This document shows positions 42,441 to 49,604 of a stretch of 64,000 nucleotides of DNA, piece after piece. The DNA comes from Candidatus Binatia bacterium. Lineage in GTDB: Bacteria; Desulfobacterota; Binatia; Bin18. The notes under the pieces were generated by a model. It made no database searches, was not told the origin of the DNA, and was given only the letters and a program-made list of their open reading frames with translations. The translations under genes and the position numbers were made by a program. Numbering within the stretch: the stretch's first letter is position 1; each line of letters begins with the position of its first letter. The stretch is from contig JAJEFA010000020.1 in the NCBI GenBank assembly GCA_022820725.1, positions 118,412 through 182,411 of the forward strand, written 5' to 3'.

Positions 42441-43310
42441 CTATTCCAGATAGTGGGTCGTATACCAGTCTGCGATCTCGCCGCCCTTCGCCACCCAGAC
42501 CTCTTCCCGCTGGGTGATGTGCGCGAGTGCCTTGGCGAAGTATTTGCTGCGAAAGGGATGGCCTATCAGGAAGGGATGCAGACAGATCGCCATGACCCGC
42601 CCGGTCTTGGCCCCGTCCTCGTACAGCACGTCGAACTGATCTACGATCATCTGGCAGAACTCTTCCGCTGACATGCCACGCTCAAGGAAGGCCGGGATGT
42701 CATTGATTTCGACCGAATAGGGCATGGAGATCAAGCGTCCCTGCGCGACCCGCATCGGGTAGGGTTGCTCGTCATTCACCCAGTTGCAGACGTACGCGAT
42801 CCCATGCTCCGCCAGCAGGTCCGGCGTCCGGTAGGACTCGCTCAGCGCCGGGCTCAGCCAGCCTTTGGGGGCGGTCCCGGTTGCCGACCGGATGGTGTCT
42901 ACCACGTCGCGGATCAGCGCCCGTTCCTCGGACTCGGTTTGCTCGTTGAGGAGCACCGAGTTCGTCGTACCGTGTCCCATCCACTCCCAGTGCCGCCGAT
43001 TGCCGGCCTCGATGATCTGCGGATAGTGTGCACAAACCTCCGAATTCAGGGCGACCGTGCCCGGAACCTCGTATCGATCCATGATCTCCATCATGCGCCA
43101 GATGCCGACCCGCACGCCGTAATCGCGCCATGAGTAGTTCAGCACGTCAGGCTTCAGGTGCGCCGTCACCGGCGTGATCGAGGTCGCGGGCTTGTCGAAG
43201 TGAAAGTGCTCGATATTCGGAATCACCCAGACCGCGACGCGAGCGCCGTTCGGAAACCGGAGCGGTTTGCGGTCGACAATCGGTGAATAACTGAAACGCT
43301 CATGCTCCAT
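42441..43310 (-). CDS. Divergent polysaccharide deacetylase-fold protein (allantoinase PuuE-like)
   Basis: This 289-residue protein has the NodB fold but altered motifs. In place of motif 1 TFDD it reads VWVIPNIEHFHFD (about 27-39), and motif 2 is WMGHGTTNS (His113). Further marks are WLSPALSES and ICLHPFLIGHPFR. This pattern is typical of the cytoplasmic PuuE-like group rather than sugar deacetylases. GGGAGG fixes the ATG at 43310. It is the last gene of a six-gene minus-strand operon, 72 bases after a Rieske gene. A relative with more conventional motifs is at 3742-4680. Confidence 0.85.
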   Translation of the reverse strand: MEHERFSYSPIVDRKPLRFPNGARVAVWVIPNIEHFHFDKPATSITPVTAHLKPDVLNYSWRDYGVRVGIWRMMEIMDRYEVPGTVALNSEVCAHYPQIIEAGNRRHWEWMGHGTTNSVLLNEQTESEERALIRDVVDTIRSATGTAPKGWLSPALSESYRTPDLLAEHGIAYVCNWVNDEQPYPMRVAQGRLISMPYSVEINDIPAFLERGMSAEEFCQMIVDQFDVLYEDGAKTGRVMAICLHPFLIGHPFRSKYFAKALAHITQREEVWVAKGGEIADWYTTHYLE

Positions 43311-43382
43311 GCTCGCCTCCCACTCTGCTGCGTTTGATGGCGCATGATCGTCCACCCAAAGGATAGGGGTGAAGCGATAGAC

Positions 43383-44528
43383 TTACCCCTGCGCCTCTGC
43401 CCCGAACATACGGTCAAGATACGAGTTCAGCAAATGGTGAATGGCTTTTTCGAGACCCATGGTCGGGCCTGGGCGGAAGTTGCGGGAGCCGACGCCGTTT
43501 TGGAGCGAGAGCATCATCTCCTTGTCTTCGCCGGCGACCAGCCGGATGAAATCCTTGACCACTGCGTTCTTGGCCTCGAAGGCCGGTTGCTCAAACCACT
43601 CGTCCGGGTATTGGGTCAGGATGGTAATGCGCGTTTTGTCCGGCGCGATGGGATGACAGAACCACGGCTGGAGCATGTCGGGCCGGGCAAACATATTGAA
43701 ACTGGGTCGGATGAATATGGTGAAGGCAAAGGACTTCGATTTCTGTTCCAGCCAGGGCATGGCCTTACCAAACAGCCAGGCACCGTCCGGGGCCATGGTC
43801 AGGCTCTCGTACTCCGAGTGATAGCCGTGCGGGGTCAGGTAGAACGGAAATTTGTCTACGGGAAAGACTTTGCCGAAGGACGAGCCATGAATCACCCCAA
43901 CGTGATAAATGTCCATCAGGTTTTCCGGGATAAACTTCCAGTTGCAGTCCAGCTCAAAGGTGTATTCGTCAGCAATGCGTGTCTCTTCGGCGTGTAAGAA
44001 CCCGGCGGCTTCCTGTACGCGGTCGACGGCGAGATAGGAGGCTAGGCTCTCCGCCTGGGGATCGAAATTGATGAAGATATAGCCCGCCCAGGTGTCGAGT
44101 TGAACGGTGGGCAAACGGCAGGACTTCCAGTCGAAGGTGGTGACCTCCGTACTATAGGGTGCCCCGGTCAGCTCGCCGTTCAGCCCGTACGTCCAGGCGT
44201 GATACGGACAGCTGAACTCCTGGGTATTCCCTTCGCCCCGGACAACTTCTACACCGCGATGCTGACACACGTTGGCAAAGGCGTGCAGCGTACCGCTTGT
44301 ATCCTTACAGATGACGACGGGCTCACCGGCAATTCGCAGGGCGCGGTAGTCACCCGGCTTAGCGTATTGCTCGACCCGGCCAACGCAGCTCCAGTCTTTC
44401 ATGAAGATCTGGTCGATCTCTTTCTGGAAAATCTCGGCTGAGGTGTAAAACTCGCCCGGCAGATGCCTGGCGTGCAGCAGCTCCTGGCGTGTTTTTGAGA
44501 AGTCCTGAAGGGCGAGCGGTGCAGCCAT
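43383..44528 (-). CDS. Rieske non-haem iron oxygenase, alpha subunit (partnerless type)
   Basis: This 381-residue alpha subunit has Rieske ligands Cys88/His90 and Cys107/His110 (CQH...CPYH). The mononuclear iron residues are Asp206-Ile-Tyr-His209 and His214. It aligns closely with the Rieske protein at 23656 (ARHLPGEFYTS, DWSCVGR, NLMDIYH). AGGAGGGG precedes the ATG. It lies 8 bases downstream of an alpha/beta hydrolase gene in the minus-strand operon that begins with another Rieske gene at 47741. No helical partner follows it. Confidence 0.95.
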   Translation of the reverse strand: MAAPLALQDFSKTRQELLHARHLPGEFYTSAEIFQKEIDQIFMKDWSCVGRVEQYAKPGDYRALRIAGEPVVICKDTSGTLHAFANVCQHRGVEVVRGEGNTQEFSCPYHAWTYGLNGELTGAPYSTEVTTFDWKSCRLPTVQLDTWAGYIFINFDPQAESLASYLAVDRVQEAAGFLHAEETRIADEYTFELDCNWKFIPENLMDIYHVGVIHGSSFGKVFPVDKFPFYLTPHGYHSEYESLTMAPDGAWLFGKAMPWLEQKSKSFAFTIFIRPSFNMFARPDMLQPWFCHPIAPDKTRITILTQYPDEWFEQPAFEAKNAVVKDFIRLVAGEDKEMMLSLQNGVGSRNFRPGPTMGLEKAIHHLLNSYLDRMFGAEAQG

Positions 44529-44536
44529 ATCCCCTC

Positions 44537-45367
44537 CTAACGGTTGAATAAGTCGAGCAGCGCCGCGTTACACGCCTCGGGATTATCCTCAAGCACCATA
44601 TGACCCGCGCCGGGAATGTCGACCCACCGACCGTCCGGGATGCGGGTGAGCATTTTTTGACAGGTGTCAACGCTCAGCACGTCCGACTCCCCACCGCGCA
44701 GGATCAGGGTTGGGCAGCGAATCTGACTCAGAAGGTCCCAGGTCTGCTGCGGGTCGTCAGGCTTCAGGTTCGGGTCGAAGATGGCCTGGTCTATCCGCCA
44801 CGCAATCCTGCCGTCCGCGTCCTCTTTGAGCATCCAGGTGAGACGCGTTTGGCGGTTTTCCTCCGAGGCTTTGGGGTGGCGTATTTTCAGGAACGCCTTG
44901 GCCGCCTGCCAGGAGTCAAACCCCGCCGGCGTCTCGCCCAGCTCGGCGCGTATGCGCTGCATGCCAGCGGGGTCAATCTCCGGGCCGATGTCCAGGATGC
45001 CCAGCGCCAGCACCCGCTCGGGGTGACGCGCGGCGTAGTGGATGGCGTTGAGACCGCCCATCGAGTGGCCGATCAGGATGAACCTGTCGAGTTGGAGCGT
45101 CTCGACAAAGGCCTCCACATCCGAGACGTAGGCTTCCCGCGTGTAGTCGCCGTCCGCCGCCCAGTCGGTCTCACCCCGTCCGCGCTGGTCTAGGGCCAGG
45201 ACCCGATACCGGTCGCTCACGACCGCGGCCAGCTCATCGAACCAGTGGCCGTAGGCCCGTAAGCCGTGCAGACAGACCATAGGCGTTGCCTGGGCATCGC
45301 CCCACTCCACATAATGTAGCCTGAGGCCGTTAATGGTGGCATAGCGACTCGTCGCCTGGCTGGACAT
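44537..45367 (-). CDS. Alpha/beta-fold hydrolase
   Basis: This 276-residue alpha/beta hydrolase has CLHGLRAYGHWFDEL (about 32-46), Ser102 in GHSMGG, the acid in RGGESDVLS and His in GAGHMVLE. The composition suits a carboxylesterase, lactonase or meta-cleavage hydrolase. GGGGAGGGAG precedes the ATG at 45367. It is the fourth gene of the operon Rieske - partner - SDR - hydrolase - Rieske - deacetylase-like, with 8 bases to the next gene. Confidence 0.92.
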   Translation of the reverse strand: MSSQATSRYATINGLRLHYVEWGDAQATPMVCLHGLRAYGHWFDELAAVVSDRYRVLALDQRGRGETDWAADGDYTREAYVSDVEAFVETLQLDRFILIGHSMGGLNAIHYAARHPERVLALGILDIGPEIDPAGMQRIRAELGETPAGFDSWQAAKAFLKIRHPKASEENRQTRLTWMLKEDADGRIAWRIDQAIFDPNLKPDDPQQTWDLLSQIRCPTLILRGGESDVLSVDTCQKMLTRIPDGRWVDIPGAGHMVLEDNPEACNAALLDLFNR

Positions 45368-45390
45368 GGCTCCCTCCCCTGATTGTTCTG

Positions 45391-46164
45391 CTACTGCGTG
45401 ACAAAGCCGCCATCCACGGACATGGCCGTTCCGGTCACAAAAGAGGCGGCGTCGGAACACAACCAGACAACGGCCTCGGCAATCTCCTCCGGTTGCCCCA
45501 TGCGCCCCACCGGCTCCCTGGCCTCGATGGCTTTGATGATCTGGTCTCCCAGCTCGGGCTGGGCGGCCAGGACCTTATCGACCAGCGGCGTCTGGACCGG
45601 TCCTGGGCAGACGGCGTTGACCCGAATACCGGACTTGGCGTATTCCAGGGCCGCGGTTTTCGTCAGGCCGAGGACGCCGTGTTTGCTGGCCGAATAGGCC
45701 GGCATCCCGTTCGAGCCCACCAGCCCGAAGTTCGAGGCGGTGTTGACGATCGCGCCCCCGCCTTGGTTCAACATATGCGGAATCTCGTGTTTCATGCATA
45801 GCCACACGCCGGTCAGGTTGGTCGCAATAATCCGGTCCCAGTTCTCCTGGCTGCACTCGGCGGTCTGCTTGATATCCCCCTGGATGCCGGCGTTGTTCAG
45901 GGCGCAGTCCAAACGGCCATAGGTGCTCACGGCCTGCTCGACCAGAGCGGCTACCTCCGCCGTCTGGGAGACATCGGCCCGAACGAACCGCGCCGTTCCG
46001 CCGGTCGCCTCGATCATACGGACCGTCTCCTGCCCGCCGTCCTCATCCACGTCGGCAACAATAACTTTGGCGCCTTCTCTGGCAAAAACCACCGCCGAGG
46101 CGCGCCCAATGCCCGAGCCGCCACCGGTCACCAGCGCTACCCTTGTGTCTAATTGCCCAGCCAT
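45391..46164 (-). CDS. Short-chain dehydrogenase/reductase
   Basis: This 257-residue classical SDR has TGGGSGIG at 13-20, NNAG at 90-93 and catalytic Ser144, Tyr157 and Lys161 (YSASK). An Asp at the end of the second strand (VADVDEDG) favours NAD+. It may oxidise a cis-diol or alcohol made by the Rieske oxygenase upstream (inference). AAGGAG precedes the ATG. It lies 60 bases downstream of the partner gene and 23 bases upstream of the hydrolase. Confidence 0.94.
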   Translation of the reverse strand: MAGQLDTRVALVTGGGSGIGRASAVVFAREGAKVIVADVDEDGGQETVRMIEATGGTARFVRADVSQTAEVAALVEQAVSTYGRLDCALNNAGIQGDIKQTAECSQENWDRIIATNLTGVWLCMKHEIPHMLNQGGGAIVNTASNFGLVGSNGMPAYSASKHGVLGLTKTAALEYAKSGIRVNAVCPGPVQTPLVDKVLAAQPELGDQIIKAIEAREPVGRMGQPEEIAEAVVWLCSDAASFVTGTAMSVDGGFVTQ

Positions 46165-46224
46165 GGCCGCTGCTCCTTTCTGATGAAACCCTTTCTTGTC
46201 AAAAACCCTTCGTTCCGGGGAGGC

Positions 46225-46548
46225 TCACTCCACCCGCCGGAAGCGGGCCGGCTCAATGGCCTCAAAGATATGGGGGTGGTGATACAACTCCACGGCGCTG
46301 GTAACTTCCACCAGCGAAAGCGTCAGATGGTAGAGCGGCTGTGCCTCTTCGGGGAGTTGGTCAAGCGGAAACCGGTCGAGATAGGCAACCACGGCTTCCA
46401 ACTGCGGAAAGAGCGCGTCGTAGAACGCCTGAATCTCCTCCATGCTGCTGGACAGGCGTTTGGCGCGACGCTCGCGCTCTGTGGCCAGGGCCCAGTCTCT
46501 GAACGGCTCAAGGCTCTGAAACGGCTCCGGCAGGGGGACTTCGGCCAT
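46225..46548 (-). CDS. Small helical Rieske-linked partner protein (copy 3)
   Basis: This 107-residue protein is the third copy of the unrecognised helical family. Shared blocks are SLEPFRDWALATE, KRLSS, IQAFYDALFPQLEAVVAYL, LPEEAQPLYHLTLSLVEV and AVELYHHP. Its ATG overlaps the TGA of the upstream Rieske gene by one base (TGATG), so translation is coupled. There is no membrane segment and no Cys. The strict adjacency in three operons of different content is the best evidence for partnership with this class of Rieske oxygenase. Confidence 0.8.
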   Translation of the reverse strand: MAEVPLPEPFQSLEPFRDWALATERERRAKRLSSSMEEIQAFYDALFPQLEAVVAYLDRFPLDQLPEEAQPLYHLTLSLVEVTSAVELYHHPHIFEAIEPARFRRVE

Positions 46549-47741
46549 CAGTGCCCCCGTCCGTTGAAGAACCCCATATAGTCTTCCAACACTTTGTGAA
46601 ACTGCCGAATCTGGATCTCATCGTCCTGAAGGATGAGATGCGTTTTCGCCCGCGAGGTCAGACCGGCTTGCAGGGTCTCATGCGCCACGGCGTCCTCCTG
46701 GAGCACATCACAGATGCGGTGTTTGAGGTATTCCTGGCTGAGTCGCTGGCCGGCAGTTTCGGCGGGCGGAAAATGGAATTTGATCTCCCAGATGCAGCGG
46801 TCCACCGCCAGCGGCCAGAAATTATACGTCATGTAATAGTCGTCTTCGATACCCCGGAACTGGAGAATGACAAAATTGGGAAAGATCACAAAAAAGTCAA
46901 AATCCCCCAGCATGGGCAGGCGGCTGTTGGTGGTGGCCGTATTGAGCTGGTTCATGAGCGCGCCGGTCGGCGTCGGGGTGCTTTCCGAATTATAGGTGGT
47001 CGACCAGACCGCGTGGTGGTTATACAGCTTCACCCCCGAGAGACGCAGATAGCGGTTATCTTTGAGGACGAACATCCCAGGAAAGGAGTAGCGATGCTGG
47101 AAGGGCAGGTGATACGCCTCGTTCTGGGCGTCCAGGGCGACCTTCCAGTTGGCGTTCTCCTCGACTTTATACGTGTGGGTGCGTGTTCGCTTATGAAAGG
47201 CGGCCCCTTTGAACTGTTCAGCCACGCCCCCCAGGTAGTCGGTGAGCGTCTCTTGGGGCTGTGCACCCAGATGGACGAAGATAAACCCTTCCCAGATGTC
47301 GGTGGTCACCGGGGTGAGTCCAAGCTTGCTCTTATCGATATCGTGGAAGTTCTCTTCGTCCGGCACGCCGGTGAGTTGCCCCTGGGCGTTATACCCCCAG
47401 CTATGAAAATGGCAGGCCAGGGCTCCGCGGCAGGTCCCGCGCTCTTCCCAGACCAGCTTGTTGCTACGGTGCGAGCAGACATTGTGAAAGCCGCGTATCA
47501 CGCCGTCCTTGCCTCGGATGACCAGAATCGAGGTTTTGCACACCGCCAGCTCGCGCACGAAAAAGTCGCCCGCGTTGGGAATATCATCGACGCGGCCCAC
47601 GTTGAGCCAGGTGCGGCGAAAGACCCGCTCGCGTTCGAGCTCAAAATACTCCGGGGAAATGCACGATTCCGCCGGGACAGGGCCTGTCCCCAGCTCGGGG
47701 TATTCCTTTGACCAGCGTCTGTTCTCCGTAGCAGTTTGCAT
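46548..47741 (-). CDS. Rieske non-haem iron oxygenase, alpha subunit (partner-linked type, variant motifs)
   Basis: This 397-residue alpha subunit has Rieske ligands Cys89/His91 and Cys110/His113. The surrounding residues are unusual: CSHRSN where CxHRGN is normal, and CHFHSW where CxFHGW is normal. The mononuclear site is Glu208-Ala-Tyr-His211 and His216, with the Asp ligand in QEDAVAHETLQ. AAGGAGGG lies 6 bases before the ATG. It is the first gene of a six-gene operon and is translationally coupled to the small helical partner. Confidence 0.93.
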   Translation of the reverse strand: MQTATENRRWSKEYPELGTGPVPAESCISPEYFELERERVFRRTWLNVGRVDDIPNAGDFFVRELAVCKTSILVIRGKDGVIRGFHNVCSHRSNKLVWEERGTCRGALACHFHSWGYNAQGQLTGVPDEENFHDIDKSKLGLTPVTTDIWEGFIFVHLGAQPQETLTDYLGGVAEQFKGAAFHKRTRTHTYKVEENANWKVALDAQNEAYHLPFQHRYSFPGMFVLKDNRYLRLSGVKLYNHHAVWSTTYNSESTPTPTGALMNQLNTATTNSRLPMLGDFDFFVIFPNFVILQFRGIEDDYYMTYNFWPLAVDRCIWEIKFHFPPAETAGQRLSQEYLKHRICDVLQEDAVAHETLQAGLTSRAKTHLILQDDEIQIRQFHKVLEDYMGFFNGRGH

Positions 47742-47955
47742 GGCAATCCCTCCTTATTGGGGCGTGATCTTCTTCATAATTGTCGGCTGCGTTCACCCTC
47801 TCTCACAGTTCTTCTGCATCTTTCAAATCGATTGTGTCAAGAGCTGAGCAAAACTAATCGAGGTACGAGACTTGACATATCGCCTGAGAGTTTGCTCTGG
47901 TACTGGCATAACCAAATTGTTTTTGTCTGTAGCTCATTAGCGAAGGAGGGACGCT

Positions 47956-48507
47956 ATGGCGGGTACAGAAGATCTGAAGACAACCGCGCAGCCAGAAGAC
48001 ACTACTACGGACATTTTTGCACCAGCATTTGGTAAAATCGGTCTCTCCCTGCTTGAAAAGGTCCAGATTCAAGCTCAGGTGCTCGTGCCCATGCTTCGCG
48101 CCTTTCGGGCCGAGTTGGGCGAGGAGCGGGCGAACCGGATTGCCAGCCAGGCCCTGCGGGAGTGGTCGGGCAAGCTCTACCAGGAAATCGGCGGTCAGCT
48201 CTCCGGCAGCCCTCGGCAGAAATGGGACGCCATCAATGAGGCCATGTTTAAACGGGTCGGCGGTGATGTGGACCTTGAGACGCTCAAGCGGGAGTCAGAC
48301 GCCTGGGAGTTCAATATCACCAGTTGCCGCTACGCGGATTTCTTCCGGCAACTGGGAGAACCCGAACTCGGCGCGCTGCTGACGTGTGAGATGGACGTAG
48401 ATATCGAAGCGGTGGGAGGTCCTGAGGTCACCATGACCCGGACGCAGACGATCATGAAGGGCGCCAAGTACTGCGACTTTCGCTTCAAGATGAAGACCGG
48501 CGGGTGA
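47956..48507 (+). CDS. ATC-hydrolase family protein (L-2-amino-thiazoline-4-carboxylate hydrolase-like)
   Basis: This 183-residue protein fits the single-domain ATC-hydrolase family: an N-terminal helical region with MLRAFRAELGEERANRIASQ, then SCRYADFFRQLGEPELGALL with the conserved Cys, TCEMDVDIEAVGG, and the closing GAKYCDFRFKMK. Known members open the thiazoline ring of L-ATC. Whether this one does is unknown. AAGGAGGG precedes the ATG. It stands alone, with a 214-base divergent spacer before it. A two-domain relative is at 4691-5779. Confidence 0.82.
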   Translation: MAGTEDLKTTAQPEDTTTDIFAPAFGKIGLSLLEKVQIQAQVLVPMLRAFRAELGEERANRIASQALREWSGKLYQEIGGQLSGSPRQKWDAINEAMFKRVGGDVDLETLKRESDAWEFNITSCRYADFFRQLGEPELGALLTCEMDVDIEAVGGPEVTMTRTQTIMKGAKYCDFRFKMKTGG

Positions 48508-48559
48508 TGAGCGGAAGCGTCCGGCGGCCCCTTGACAGCCCTGTTGCTGGCTTTCCTGT

Positions 48560-49567
48560 TTAGCGATCAAAGGCTTCCAGGATAGCTTGGTGATTTATGA
48601 GCACCTCCTCACGGCTGAGCCCAAAACTGGGTGAGTAGAGGGATACCTCATCGACTATGCCCTCGTAGCGGGAGAGGGCCTGGCGACATTCCTGTGGCGT
48701 ACCGGCAATGGAGATGAGGTCCACCATCTGCTCGCTGACACCGGCAACCATCTCCGTGGTGTCATTCCGCGCCCAGGCCTCACGGATGTGCGTTTTTTCC
48801 TCGGCGAGATCGTGCTGGTCCAACACAATATCGTAGTAGGGGAAAGTGGTGTAAAAGGCGATCTGCCGCTTTGCTCTGTCCCTGGCTTTCGCTCTATCCT
48901 TATCAACGGAACAGATGACCAAACTCATGCAGCCCACCGTGTCCGCCTCTCGCTGGCTTTCCTGCATCCCCTCGGCCATATAGCGGCGCGCGACATCGGC
49001 GATGTAGCGGGGAGTATTGCAGGCGGCAACGCACAGGCCGTCGGCGACCGCCCCTGTGGTCCGGAGGAATTTGGGCATGACCGCTCCAAAGTAGATCGGG
49101 ATTCGATCCCGGTAGGGACGGGAAAAGCGTTGATACTCCCGAATCTGGAGATACTTGCCCTGGTAGTCTACGCTCTTTCCGGAGTGGGCGGTCCACATCA
49201 GGCGCAGGACTTCCGTATACTCGCGGACATACGCGGCCGGGGGATGGAACCGCACCGCGTGCCAGTTTTCGTTCCATGCCTTGGGGCCGGGGCCAATGCC
49301 AAGAATAAGGCGGCCCTGGGCAATTTCATCCACGGCCGTTGCCGCCAACTCCATAAGAACGGGGCTGCGCGCCATAGTCAGGGCGATGGCCGTGCCAATG
49401 CGTACCCTGTTCGTCTGCATGGCGATGGCGGTCAGGGGAACGAAAGCCTCGCGCCAAGCCTCGGTCACCCATACCGAATCGAACCCGGCCTCCTCGGCCT
49501 GACACGCAAAACGGACGATATCTGCCATTGCCAACTGGTCGCCGGTGAGAGTGAGGCCGAGACGCAT
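48560..49567 (-). CDS. LLM-class flavin-dependent oxidoreductase (6 of 6)
   Basis: This 335-residue luciferase-like protein starts MRLGLTLTGDQLAMAD and has SVWVTEAWREAFVPLTAIAM, RIGTAIALTMARSPVLMELAATAVDE, GRLILGIGPGPKAWNENW and IPIYFGAVMPK. The absence of the EHHF-type segment and the GIGPG loop suggest the F420-dependent branch. GAGGAGGAG fixes the ATG at 49567. It follows the molybdenum hydroxylase large subunit by 37 bases on the same strand. Confidence 0.92.
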   Translation of the reverse strand: MRLGLTLTGDQLAMADIVRFACQAEEAGFDSVWVTEAWREAFVPLTAIAMQTNRVRIGTAIALTMARSPVLMELAATAVDEIAQGRLILGIGPGPKAWNENWHAVRFHPPAAYVREYTEVLRLMWTAHSGKSVDYQGKYLQIREYQRFSRPYRDRIPIYFGAVMPKFLRTTGAVADGLCVAACNTPRYIADVARRYMAEGMQESQREADTVGCMSLVICSVDKDRAKARDRAKRQIAFYTTFPYYDIVLDQHDLAEEKTHIREAWARNDTTEMVAGVSEQMVDLISIAGTPQECRQALSRYEGIVDEVSLYSPSFGLSREEVLINHQAILEAFDR

Positions 49568-49604
49568 ATGCTCCTCCTCTTGCGCTGCTCCCTTATCGCC
49601 TGTC

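Noticed and set aside
46551..47711. A 386-codon open frame on the plus strand opposite the third partner-linked Rieske gene
   Set aside because: It is a mirror frame of a gene with intact metal-site motifs; no domain is visible.
47855..47955. A sigma-70 promoter starting at TTGACA upstream of the ATC-hydrolase-like gene
   Set aside because: The -35 hexamer is perfect, but no acceptable -10 hexamer lies 16-18 bases downstream.
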